Shown here: positions 11,441 through 22,700 of the stretch, in pieces | Position numbering within the stretch: the first letter of the stretch is position 1 | How the letters are laid out: each line of letters opens with the position of its first letter | Assembly: GCA_021234155.1 (NCBI GenBank) | Contig: JAJEKV010000099.1 | Location: 613,585 to 677,584, forward strand | Length of the DNA stretch: 64,000 nt | Source of the DNA: Isoetes taiwanensis | Lineage: Eukaryota > Streptophyta > Lycopodiopsida > Isoetales > Isoetaceae | Direction of reading: 5' to 3' | The notes under the pieces: generated by a model | What the model was told of the DNA's origin: nothing | Database searches by the model: none | The model's input: the letters and a program-made list of their open reading frames with translations, nothing else | Position numbers and translations under genes: made by a program

Positions 11441-11708
11441 CTAATAATATTTTGACATCACATTCTATACAAACGGATACAAACAGAAGCTTAAGTTACG
11501 TGTTTGAATGAACGCTGCTTTTGCTGCTTTCCCACTGATGTTGCTTAAGGGGACACGTGAACACACTAGAACACGACATACTGGGCTGTACTTTGTTCTT
11601 TCCCTTTACATTCTTGCTTAGGCCTTTGTTAGGATAAAACCAGTCAAATATTGAGATGCATTTGGATGATTTGGATTTTGTGCATGCTGACTTGCAGCAT
11701 TTTCATGT

Positions 11709-14700
11709 TCAATATACTTCTGTGCTCTTTTGCAGCTGAGCATACGTGTTGGAGAGCAAGGATAGGGCAGCCGTATTCTCTGGTTCAAGCTTTAAAACAT
11801 GTTCTGTAGCAAGTTCTGCCAATCCCACATCCATGTGATTTCTACAAGCACCAAGAAAAGACATCCACAATATGACATTAGGTTGGAATGGAATTCTATT
11901 AAGAAGTTCCAATGCCTCTTTCAGGTGACCAGCATGACCTAAAAGATCAATCATACAAGTATAATGATCCTCATTTGGAGTGATGTTGTATTCATAACTC
12001 ATCAAATGGAAATAGCGGTGACCTTCATCCACTAAATATGCATGGCTGCATGCAGAGAGAATGGAAATAAATGTGATAAGATCGGGTTCCACCCGTTCTT
12101 GTTGCATTTGCTCAAAAAGAGTCAAAACTTCAATGGAGTTCCCATGCTGCGCATGCCCTCCAATCATAGCATTCCAGGAAACTATACTTCGTATACGCAT
12201 ACCTCCAAAGATACTATAAGCTTCATGTATACTGCCACATTTAGCATACATATCCACAAGGGCACTTTCCAGAAAGACATCCAACTCACAGCCAGTTTCT
12301 AACATGTGATGGTGAATTTTTCTCCCATCTTCCAGATTTGATAAGAAACCACATACACTCAAAATGAAGACAAAGGTCACAGCATCCGGTTTCACCCCCT
12401 CGATCTGCATTTTCCTGTACAGATCCAGAGCTTTCTTTGCATCCCCATGTTGGAAATACCCCCCAATCAACGCATTCCATACAACCACATTTCTGTCATC
12501 CAAATGCTCAAATACTTTGCACGAATCTTCTAAACTACAACATTTAGCATACATATTAATAAGTGAACTTCCAACAAATAGATCAAACTCACAACCTTCT
12601 CTTCAACATGTTACTATGAACTTGTTTTCCAGCTTCAAATGATGGCATGTTTGCACAAGCAGTTAAAGCATTGATGAAATCAGTCTTGCTTGGGTTTAGA
12701 TCTTCCACTTGCATCTGCATGAAAAGCTTTAAAGCTGTCTTATTATGCTGACTCTGTGCCAATTCTCCTAACATTAGTGTCCAGGTGTATGCATTCACTG
12801 TGGGTACAGTTCTAAACAATAAATGGGCTTCCATAATCCACTTCACCTGCACATACATTTCAATCAGCATGGAAGCAACACTCACATCTGAAATATATCC
12901 AGAGTTCAACACAGCTGCATGAATGCGCTTTCCATATTCGGGCCATGCTATGCCGCTGCATGCTGTTAACATGCTCATATATGTGGTCTGATCTGGTTTT
13001 GTACTGGCTTGTTCCATTTTCCAGAACAGGTCAAAAACCCCTTGTGTTCCATATTGCATATATCCTCCTATCATTGTATTCCAGGAAACGACATCCCAAG
13101 TGGGCATAATACTGAACACTTGAAACGCATCATTTATGCTCCCACATTTCGCATACATGTCAACAAGGCTATTATAAATTAAGATCTCTTTAGAATAACT
13201 AGAGATCAAAAATCTCAGAATGCACTTTTTACCGAATTCTAGATTTTGCACAGAAGAACATCCATTTAGAATGCTGATAAAGGTGACTTTGTCTGGACAC
13301 AGAGCCATTTCTTGCATATGACCAAAAAGTTTAATGGCTAATCTACAATCGCCATGATGTGAGAACCCTGAAATCATCACATTCCACAATATAACATTCC
13401 TTATAAGCAAGCTATTGAACAATTTACAGGCATTCTCCATACTGTCACATCTAAAATACATGTCAATAAGAGCACTGCTCACAAAGACATCCGGTTCCCA
13501 TTCAAACTTTAAGACAATTGTGTGCATGTATTTTGCTTGCCCCATATCTGCAAGATCGGCACATATATTGAAAATACTAACAAATGTTGTACTATCTGGC
13601 TTCACATTGATTTCATGCATTTCTTTGAACATATTGAGTGCTTTTTTGCTCAGGCCATACCAGCAATAACCCCTCAACATTGAATTCCATAATATGACAT
13701 CTTGTGAAAGAGAGCTATCAAATACTTGATCAGCATCTCCTAAACTCCTGCATTTTATATACATGTCAATAAGCGCGCTCCCAAGAAAACTGTCACATAT
13801 TGGGCTGACTGCAAGGACCTCAGCGTGAAGCATTTTTCCATGCTCAAGAGAAGACATTGCAGAAAACGCACGCAGAAAATCCAAAAAAACAGCTCTACTT
13901 GGTTTCACAACTTCATGCTTCATTCTTTGAAAAAGATACAAAATTGACCTGTTATCATCATGTTGATAAATGCCGATGCCATCGTGGCCCATGTCAAGTC
14001 ATCCTTTGTGGTGGTCATGCCGAAGATTGCCTGAGCATTCTCAAGACTTCCACAATTTGCATACATGTCAATAAGTGCTGTAAGAACAAATGTATTAGAG
14101 TCAAGGCCAACTTTTAAAATAGAACCATGGGTCCGCTTTCCCCTCGCAAAGGCAGCTACACTGGTGCATGCATTCAAGGAATTGATGAATGTCACGTCAT
14201 CTTGAACTAACTCTTCTTGTTCCATCTGAGCCAAAAGTCTGAGTGCTTCTTCTGCATGTCCATTTCGCATGCATCCTGCAATTATTGCATTCCATGAAAT
14301 TGTGTCAGGAATAGACATCCTACTGAACATGTGGTAGGCCATTTCCATGCTACCACATTTTGTGTACATGTCGATAATTGTATTATTGACAGGATTACTA
14401 CTGTTTTCCTTAGACATCACAATTGAATGAATGCGTTTTCCTTGTTCGAAAGATGGTATGCTTGCACATGATCTCAAAATGGCCATCATTGTTATTACAT
14501 CGGGATCCACACCCTGCTGCTGCATTTGCATAAAGAGCATAACTGCCTCCTTCCCATCTCCATGTTCTGTGTATCCTTCTATAATTGTGGTCCACACAAA
14601 TACATCTCGCGTACACAATCTGTCAAACACATCACGAGCAATTTCTAAATTCCTACACTTGACATACATGTCAATGAGCGCATGGGCAAGCTGGATATCC

Positions 14701-15542
14701 AGCTTGAGCGCGTTGTTCAGAATGTAAGCATGCAGACATTTCCCTTCTTCAATGACACATTTGCTGGCACAAGCTTTCAGAATAACTAGAAGAGTAACTT
14801 TGCTAGCCTTCATACCTGTGGCTTTCATTTTCCAAAACAGCTTCAGTGCAATTGCACTGTCCCTATGCACTGCACTTGAAATAATTATATTCCAGCAGAC
14901 CACATTTCTCTCAGGTGTATTCTCAAATATCTGAAAGGCGTCTGCCATGCTCCCACACTTACCATACATGTTCATGAGTGTGCTACAAACGGATGTGTCT
15001 AATGGGCATCCAACTTTTAGAATAATTGCATGCACTATCTTACCATGTTGCAGAGATCGTGTACTTGCACATGCACCTAAGAGAATTATAAATGTTATTC
15101 GATTTGGTTCTAGGTCTTGATGCAGCATTTCTGCATAAAGCTTCAGAACCTTGAAAATATTTCCATCACGACCATATCCTGCAATTATTATATTCCATGT
15201 AAACAGATTTTGCCTTGGCATGCGGTCAAAGATGTTTTGAGCATCCACACTACTTCCGCATTTGATATACATATTTATTAGTGTATTTGTGATGAAGATA
15301 TCTATCATGTCTCCTCTTTTGATAATGTGGGCATGGATATGCTTTCCTTGTCTATAACTCTTCAGATTGGTGCACTCCTGTAAGAGAGGTATACAAAGCT
15401 GCGTACATACCTTGGTACCACATTGAGTTTCAAAGTTTCCCGTTGCTTTCAAATCGATGGCCTTATCTTTCTCTTCATCCAGCGTACAATTCCCCAGTGC
15501 ATCATGAACACAAGAAATTCTGCAAAAGGAATCCCTCCTCAT
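11709..15542 (-). CDS. PLS-class pentatricopeptide repeat protein, long, with two frameshifts
   Basis: PPR proteins bind organellar RNA and direct editing, splicing or stability in plastids or mitochondria. Three minus-strand blocks form one gene: 15,542-13,920, 13,992-12,589 and 12,554-11,709. Blocks one and three share a frame; the middle one is offset. About eleven P-L-S triplets are visible, each marked by an LIDMYxKCGS-type L/S motif and an RDVxxWNxxIxGY-type motif, so over 30 repeats and nearly 1300 residues. The C-terminus has the L2/S2-like NEDHYTCMIDLLGHAG and an E1-like block (LKLEPENTA), then stops; E2 and DYW are missing. The frame breaks are single-base indels near 13,965 (missing base) and 12,597 (extra A). 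There are no internal stops otherwise, so this is a young pseudogene or carries consensus errors. The start at 15,542 is the first ATG; the targeting peptide is not obvious. No intron is seen. Confidence 0.9.
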
Positions 15543-17525
15543 AAGCCAATATTTCTCTGAACTTCCAACTCATCATATCCAGATGTACCTTTTAAATCCA
15601 GAACAACCTGGAAAAAGACGATCTTCAATCTGACAATTTAAACCACTAACTAATCTTGCCTCTGGTATATTTTTGAATCTCGGATACGTTATGCTTAAGA
15701 AATTAAGCATTCTCTGTACACCAAATATTCAGGAGCAAGACTAAGCTAAAATCGTCAAGCGTATGAAGCAGAAACTTAAGATAGACCTGGTTGGCAGCAG
15801 TTTTTGTTGTATGCGGCCCCAACAGAGAGCATAATGAGGGCTCCCCGGGCCCGTTGTCCATCAACCGCATCTGGCCTGATGAAGAACGTAAACAGTATCA
15901 AGACAACATACAAATCTAATGGATGAAGCCAGAAATTTACACACACAAAAATTTACAGACACGTGCATGTGACTACATGTATAAATAGCGAATAGAACAA
16001 TCGTTATTTCCCAGTCTACAAACAGATCTTTTTTGAAACCCACCATTTCTTATCCTATTTTTGTTTTTATTTCACGCCCAAAGCCCACATAAGCCATAAA
16101 CCATACAAGAAATTTATCGCGGCAGGAACATTTCTCTTTCTCGGCTCCTTGTATTTTGAGTTTGTAGCATTGCATTATGGTGCCAAGGTTAGTATCCTTC
16201 TGATCTATCTCGATTTTGGAGTGATATATCTGTCTAGAGTGGAGGAAACATGGAATCGTGTCTATTGACGATAGAAAGAACTACCTTGTCATTGGACCCA
16301 CTTTCATTGTAACAGTTTTTTAAAATGGAACTTAAAAGGTTGCAAGTTTGAGTAAGTCTTAATAATATTTAACAAAGCCGTGGAAAGGTCTTTAATATAT
16401 TTGTTAATATAATGCACCTTGTATTATCAAATTGTCATTTTGTAACAAATTTAAAAATTCTTTAATTTTGAACGGGATGAACTATTTAGGGTCTGCAAAT
16501 CCGACAAATCCAACTTGGGTTCTAAATGAGGATATAGAACCATACTCTGGCTAAAATAGGTTTCTTGTAGGCTCCCCTCTTCCTATGTGAATCTTGTTAG
16601 TCGATGTCTACATACACAAGAAACACCATCACGTTTTGGCCAAAGTGGTACCATATTCTCTTTGTTCGTACGTGCTAATGTGTTAAAAATTTACCGTCAA
16701 ATTTTCACCCATGACATATTAGTCTATGTGGCATTGATTACATGTATAAAGGGCTAATCTCAAAAATTGAAACAGAATAGATGTGTGCCAATCACAAGCA
16801 TATTCTGACTCTTGCCCAACAGAAAGAGGAGATGGAGATAGAGAGGAATTTCAGGCATAGGATCATCGGCCTGAGTGAATAGGATCGGGAAGAGAAATTT
16901 GGGAAAGTTGTCAAGTGCATTTGGAGTGAGACGAAGGGGAAATGACTGAGCAATTTTGTTACCTGTGTAGTAACACTGTTTCAGATCTTCAACTATCCGA
17001 GAAGGGGCATTCTATCAAAGAATAATAACAAACCTCAAGTCAAATGCTCGCATAGATCAAACAATTGGCCCGTCTCTTGCCTTGTCCAATTCTGATATAA
17101 ATTTGAAATAATCCTTAAGCATCTTAGCACAACTAAACGATAATTAGTGTTAATCTCAAACTTTCTTTAACGTAATTCTTTAAATGCAATTAGACAGTCA
17201 TGAAATAATATTTTATTAAGCAATAATATGTTGATTCTTCTACACATTGTATGCATCTACAGATGAGGCAACATTTTTGTCTTAGTAGCTAGCCTAATCA
17301 CCATAACTTAATCAAAGAAAACAAATGTCCTTTGAGTATCTGATATTGGATGGCCAGATTATGGGCCATGGAGTACCCACTAGCATCCCACCATTTTAAA
17401 CCTTATATCCATGGAACTTCCATGAACGGATACAACCTTTTTTTGGTCGAAAACAACCTTTACTTGATCTTACTTTAAAAATTAAGCATTAATTTTATTC
17501 TATGGCGACGGTTGAAGCAAGATAG
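15543..17525. other. Intergenic DNA between the PPR gene and the chromovirus
   Basis: This 2-kb stretch holds no supported reading frame. The first few hundred bases would contain the PPR promoter and 5' leader, but I see no convincing TATA placement. Confidence 0.5.
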
Positions 17526-19178
17526 TGAGATTACATCCGGGACGGGGAATGGAATATACGCCATAAATACGATATTCCTCGATCCGCTACTATACAAGTC
17601 TATTCATAGCCTTGTATACCATAGGTTGTGGCACTAGGGGGGCATGGCCAAGTTATTCTCATAACTTAGCCAACCATGGGTTAGACCATTATCCACGGGC
17701 CTTAACCCATTGGGGGCACCCGCCACACAGGACTCACCCGATTGGTGCCACGTGGCATCCTAGGTGGACCTAACTTATATAGGCCTAAACCCTAACCCTA
17801 GGCCTCTTTTCCAGCCCTAGCACCCAGAGATCACCTACTGCTCAAAACCCCGCTTCAACATCGCTTGTTAGGCATAGGTCTGGGTGCAAAGCCCCAAACA
17901 GGTAGACTCGCTCTTGGAGTAGGAGCAAGACTCGTGAGTCAAGATCATGGAGGCACACGGATCCGAGGGAGAGCTTCGTGAGCGTGTATATAGGATAGTA
18001 GTTGTGATAGCTTATCCGGAATTAGCATTCCAGATATGCTAGTATCTTGTATCTAGAGTAGAGCCATCCTAGAACTCAGATTCAACATCTTGAACCCTAA
18101 TCAATGAACCCTAACCGTTAGTTAGTTGTATGATTAGGTTAAGATGTTGTTCTTATGATTATTCTCATGATATGATGATTATGTGATGATGGTTGATCAT
18201 GTTTGCTCCTCTTGTATTGGGAAGGGGGTAGAGACCTAGAGCCATATGTAGTATGCTCCCTAGATTAGATCCCTTAGTTCCTATTAGTTCATGCTCAGGC
18301 ATAGGAGCCCACCGTGCTATTGAGGCTATGATATTTACTCAAAGACCCCACAACGGGGCTAGAGGGAAAGTGGAGGGTGGATCCCCGCCGAGTGGGGGGC
18401 TTGAGGGGGATCCCATAGTGGGCTAGGCTTATGGTCGGTCACTTCTGTGGGGCGAGCATGGGTCCGGACACCTCCCCGGGCAATGGTGCCGCCGCCCGAG
18501 AGCCGCAAGTGTTGGCTTGGCTCGCTTTGGGGGTTAAGTCGGCACCTAATCGCGGTGTCGCCACGCATTCTCTAGTCGCCCACCGAACCTCTAGCCACCG
18601 GGAAGGGAGATGCAACCCTTCCCGCCTGGGGGACCTGTGGGAGATGCAACCCGAGTAGTCCCGATGGGTGATGCCATGGGACCGCTGTGATCCGAAGGCT
18701 AGAGTCCCGCCGAGCCCTGGATTTAGCCCATCTGCAAAGTATGCACGTGAGGGGCGATGGAGTGGTCAACCCTAGCCATTGTTCTATGCCAGCCCCCGCC
18801 ATTGCCATGACACCCTGGCCCACCGCTTCTATCTTGAGGCCTAGCTCTGGCCACCATCCTCCTTACGAGTCTGAGCCGGGGTAGGAGCTCTCGTGTTTCG
18901 CAGTTGTGCTTATCATCTTTGTATTGGTATATGTGTGATGCACTACCCTTCGTGGTAGTATTTGTATATGTTTGATGCTAGTTCTGACGTGTTATCGCTT
19001 CCGCTGTATAGGAGCCCATAGGGGAAGGGCGCGCAAGACACCTTCGTGTTCCCTCCCCGCACTAGGGATCCCCTCGAAGTGCGGGGTAGACAAAGGGCCC
19101 GTGCGGTTGTTGAGCCGGACGGGGGATTTCCTGCCGAGTGTACGGCTGGGCGCCGTATGTTTAGCAGGGAGCGTCACA
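17526..19178 (+). repeat. 5' LTR of the chromovirus
   Basis: About 1.65 kb, homologous along its length to 29,123-30,762. It ends GTCACA at 19,178, one base before the primer site. The exact start is uncertain: the 3' LTR starts TGTGGCGATC, but here the first 10-20 bases are altered, so the start may lie anywhere from 17,526 to 17,541. It contains the GGCCTAAACCCTAACCC motif downstream of a TATA box. Confidence 0.85.
17776..17781 (+). promoter_or_regulatory. Probable LTR TATA box
   Basis: TATATA lies about 250 bp into the 5' LTR and is followed by a pyrimidine-rich stretch, the layout of an LTR promoter at the U3/R junction. The matching place in the 3' LTR reads CATATA (about 29,361). Confidence 0.45.
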
Positions 19179-19179
19179 A

Positions 19180-19191
19180 TGGTATCAGAGC
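19180..19191 (+). other. Primer-binding site, initiator tRNA-Met
   Basis: TGGTATCAGAGC, exactly the usual plant initiator-Met primer site, starts two bases after the 5' LTR. It fixes the element's orientation and the 5' LTR end. Confidence 0.95.
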
Positions 19192-19753
19192 AATGTTCTT
19201 GGTTGACCAAGAACTAGCACTGACCATAACCATGAAGGTAGTCTAACAGGCCTATAGGGGTGGGAAATAAACATTCCACCATTGAACCGCGAAAATGGGG
19301 GAAAATTTTTTTTCTCCTAGGTAGTGGGTCAGGATTTAGGTTAAGTGTTAGACGAAGGAATGAGTGAGTCAAATTCACCTTCTAGAAAAATTGGAGTGAA
19401 AATTATGCATCTGCATCAAATTTCACCTAAAATGGGTCGAAGAATCATGCCAATCGGAGACCCAGGTGAAAAATGGCGCGAACTCATAATTAGCACTCCA
19501 AACCATTAGAGAAATTCGAAAATTTAAAGATAATATCAATTAATATAGGTTAATATATACATTAATAGTTAAATAATTACTAAATATGGTGTAATTAATA
19601 AGGGGGGCTAATAAATAGGAGTAATTATGGTAGGAGAATATTCCCAGGGACCCTCCTTTTTAAATATCTGACACCTCATTCTCTCTCTCCAACCCTTCAC
19701 CTTCACCTCTCTCTTGCTCAGCCTTTCATCACCCATTTTCTGAACCATAAGAT
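19192..19753 (+). other. Untranslated leader between primer site and H3-like ORF
   Basis: About 560 bp with no open frame, rich in A and T. A pyrimidine-rich run (CTCTCTCTCC and neighbours, about 19,680-19,715) lies just before the start codon at 19,754, as often seen at plant promoters or leaders. Confidence 0.5.
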
Positions 19754-20872
19754 ATGGCTCGTACCAAACAAACCTACAGGAAGCCTGGACCTAGACCCAC
19801 CCTCTCCATGGCGCAGGCAGCAGGGCGACATGTCAAGAAGGTCCCCGAGCATCTTCGGCCGAAGCCAGGCGATGAGGAGTCCCCCGCCAGCAGCAGCAGC
19901 AGCGAAGACTCCTTCCATGATGCCGAGCAGAGCCCCAGCAGTAGCTCGTCATCAGGAGGCACGCAGAGAACGGGTGAATCGCGCCACTTCGGGGCCTCAG
20001 ACACCGAGGTGGAGGAACAGGTTGAAGAACAGGTGGAGGAGCAGCACCACCACCAGACCGAAGAAGCGGGCCCTTCAGTGCCCAAAAAGAAGGGGAAGGA
20101 GAAAGTCACGGAGTGGCCTGAGGAGAGGGCCGCCAGGAAGAAGCGGGAGCGGGAAAGGGAGCTGAGGGAGCGAGAAAGGAGGACGAAGAGGAGGAACGAC
20201 GCCCCGGCCGACCGCCGTTATTGAAGAGCCCCCTACAGGAGGAGGAACCACAAGTGGAGGGCTTATTTGAGAAGAGGAGGAGGAGCAAGCAGCTAGGGCT
20301 CCTCGACGCTAGGGCCACCCTACCCCAGTGGCCGGAACCACCTAAAGTGGTGAAGAAGCAAAAGGTAGGGGGAGGGCTGCTCAAGGCTCGACAGACCGCA
20401 TGAAGTTCAAGCGAAGATGGCGGCAGATAAGGAGTACCTTCGCCGCTGGACGAGGTACAATGAGTGGTACCGCCGCCAGAGGTGCAGCGCATAGGTTGTG
20501 GGAGGGGCAGCAGTCAAGAAGAATCAGCCCAAGCCACCCCCACCTAGACCGAAAACCCAAGAGGGTTCACCACGGGCCAACAAAGACGCGACGCCGGGGT
20601 GTTTAGGGAGATACGGCACTTTCGTGATGTGCACGTAATCTCCCGATAAGGAAGGCGCCTTCTCGAGCGCCTCCTTAGAGAGGTCATGCGCCAGATTCCG
20701 GACCGGGACATGTGGTAACCCCTCTAATGACCCGGCCCCGCAGAGGTCAGCCGGGCTGTAGCTGGTGCAGCTCTTCGAGGAGGGAAACCTCTGCGCTATC
20801 CATGCTAAGCGGGTCACCCTCATGCCGAAGGACATCCACTTAGCACGGAGAATCCGCAGGGAGAGGCCCTAG
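19754..20872 (+). pseudogene. Histone H3-like protein carried by the chromovirus
   Basis: The ORF starts MARTKQTYRKPGPRPTL; canonical H3 starts MARTKQTARKS, so nine of ten positions match (Ala7 is Tyr), with Pro at position 10 of the tail. A roughly 280-residue tail follows, with two Ser/acid clusters, a VEEQ triplet and a Lys/Arg-rich stretch; normal H3 has about 45 residues before the fold. The fold is spread over three frames: REIRHF (20,605-20,622, alpha-N), PIRKAP (20,643-20,660), ERLLREVMRQI (20,665-20,697, alpha-1), then [15 protein letters not shown] and [12 protein letters not shown] to the stop at 20,872 (alpha-2, alpha-3, C-terminus). REIRHF and the long divergent tail recall CENH3; the RRIRRER ending recalls canonical H3. 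Lesions: at least four frameshifts and a TAG at 20,759 where H3 has Tyr. Bounded by primer site and gag, same strand. Role unknown. Confidence 0.85.
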
Positions 20873-21686
20873 GCCTCAAATTTTGTAAATTTTGTAGAAG
20901 AGTTAAAATTTTCATGTAACTATGTTTCTTATTAATATAAAAGTTATTTTCCTCTATAATTAGGAAAAAAATGTTGTATGCTTGAAATTTAGGAAATAGA
21001 ACCCAAATTGTAGTAGGATTCTTCATAGCACCCTCAAAATATCCTAGAAATCATAACTGCAACAAAATTTTGGCAAAAAAAATCATCAAAAATGCTAAAA
21101 TTGGGGCCAACCGGGTGAGACCGCGCCTAAGGCCTCTGCGTCCCCGACGCAAGCGCGTTCCGCGCGGATTCACCTGACTGGCCCCAAAATCACGCTTTTA
21201 GATGCCAGTTTTGCTCAAAATAAGTTGCTAGTTAGGTTAGAATTGGCCCAATTAGCCATATTAGCATCTTCAAATTCCCTAAATTGACCAAAAATTGGCC
21301 CAAAAAAAAGCCAACCCGGGTGAGATCAGCCAAACGCAGCGTCAAGCGTCCAAGGACGCTGGAGGCCATCCGCACGGATTCACCCGGGTCAGCCCATCTT
21401 TGGCCCAAATTAGCCAAATTTGATCCAACAAATTGCCATATAGTGTTTCTTGCTTTGTTTTGCTTAAGTTTGCACTTCATGGTAGTTCATTTGGACAACC
21501 AGAGCCATAGAACCAAGGTCGTCTTAGGTAGATACCTTTTTGCACGAACCCCGAGATCACCCCTAGTCTATAAAAATAGGTCTCATTTGCCATTTTTCCT
21601 TCTACAGAACTGCTTCCAGCCCCTTAGGCGATTTTCTGAACCTCAACTGATCTTTGCAAGCCATTTTCTACACCCTTTCCTGCTCA
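20873..21686 (+). other. Leader spacer with paired repeats
   Basis: No supported ORF. Two related blocks (about 21,098-21,195 and 21,290-21,415) each combine an AATTGGCCCAA-like phrase, a CCGGGTGAGA phrase and a GGATTCACC phrase. In the second block CCCGGGTGA and TCACCCGGG form an inverted pair about 60 bp apart. These may be structured leader RNA. Confidence 0.45.
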
Positions 21687-22700
21687 ATGGCGCCCAGCAA
21701 CTTTGAGAGATGGTACAATGTCGCCACCACATCCATCGCCTTCCCCGTGGATCAAGCCTTCTCTCGTGTTTGACCATTGCTTGATCTTCATGCAACTCTC
21801 GACTAGAACACCCTACTACACGGACATTATGTGCCAATATGACCAGCCAGGTCCCCGCCTTTGGGAAGTTAGATTACCCCCTAGGGGAGGGAATTGGGTT
21901 TCTCTTGAGACACTTACCCAAGCCTTAGGTCGAGAGTTGGCAGGTTCCAAAGGCAAGAAGCAGCTATGGGATAGGACTAGGACCATGCCCGATTACATGA
22001 CCTGCAGACACAATAGGCATAGGTACCTCTCGTCTCAGACAGCCCTTGCCCTCTTCATGTACTATAAGTCAATCAACAAAGTAGGGGAACCTTCTGTTCA
22101 GCCCTTAGACTTAGCGCCACTTGATACCCGTAGGGCCCAGGATCAAATCCTAAATATAGAGTCCTCCGCCTACGAATACTATGGCATGACGTCTCGGGCA
22201 CCATCTCTGCAGATTCATGAAGACTACGAGCAGCTAGGGGAGCAGAACCCAGAATGGGAGAGCAGGGAAGCAACAAGAATGCAGAGGTACGCGTTGAGGC
22301 ACGATGACGACGGAGAGAACAAAGCCTAGCCCACCCACCGGCGGCATCACAGCCTTTGTCACCGATAGTCATCGACGGGAGGAGTACATTTTGCAAATGA
22401 CATCCTCAACTTGTCCCATCGTCGTGAATGGTGGTCTTCGAATCGACGAGCTCTTGGGCATGATAGCACACGGAAGAGCATGACCTCATCGACTATTCAT
22501 ACCAGGAGATTCCAAGGAGAGGCGGAGAGACACTCATATCTTTGGGAGACAATGTCGGATATAGCAGCCTATCAGCAGATAAGGGAGATCTATCGACAGC
22601 AGGAACCTATCATCTAAGAGGAGGAGTTCCAGCAGATACAGAGCACACTCTACAAACCGGGAGGGGCCCAAGCTCAAGCTTCACTCCGTTCGAGCGTAAG
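21687..22700 (+). pseudogene. Unidentified leader ORF 2 of the chromovirus
   Basis: A frame starting at the ATG at 21,687 (MAPSNFERWYNVATTS) shifts near 21,770 into a 180-codon stretch that ends at 22,329. Recognisable text there includes PRLWEVRLPPRGGNWVSLET and YEYYGMTSRAPSL. Protein-like sequence goes on in a further frame from 22,411 (HSYLWETMSDIAAYQQIREI) to about 22,700. I recognise no domain. It lies between the H3-like gene and gag on the same strand. It could be a second accessory protein or a divergent upstream part of gag. The true end may lie near 23,220. Confidence 0.45.

Noticed and set aside
11709-12554. Separate short PPR gene
   Set aside because: Sequence directly upstream continues the same repeat in another frame through a single extra base; it is the 3' part of the long gene.
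19754-19783. Chance resemblance of a ten-residue N-terminus to H3
   Set aside because: The downstream alpha-N, alpha-1, alpha-2 and C-terminal H3 motifs occur in order, so chance cannot explain it.
20106-20492. 128-codon antisense ORF
   Set aside because: Shadow of the Lys/Arg/Glu-rich tail of the H3-like gene; Ser/Pro-rich antisense text is typical of such tracts.
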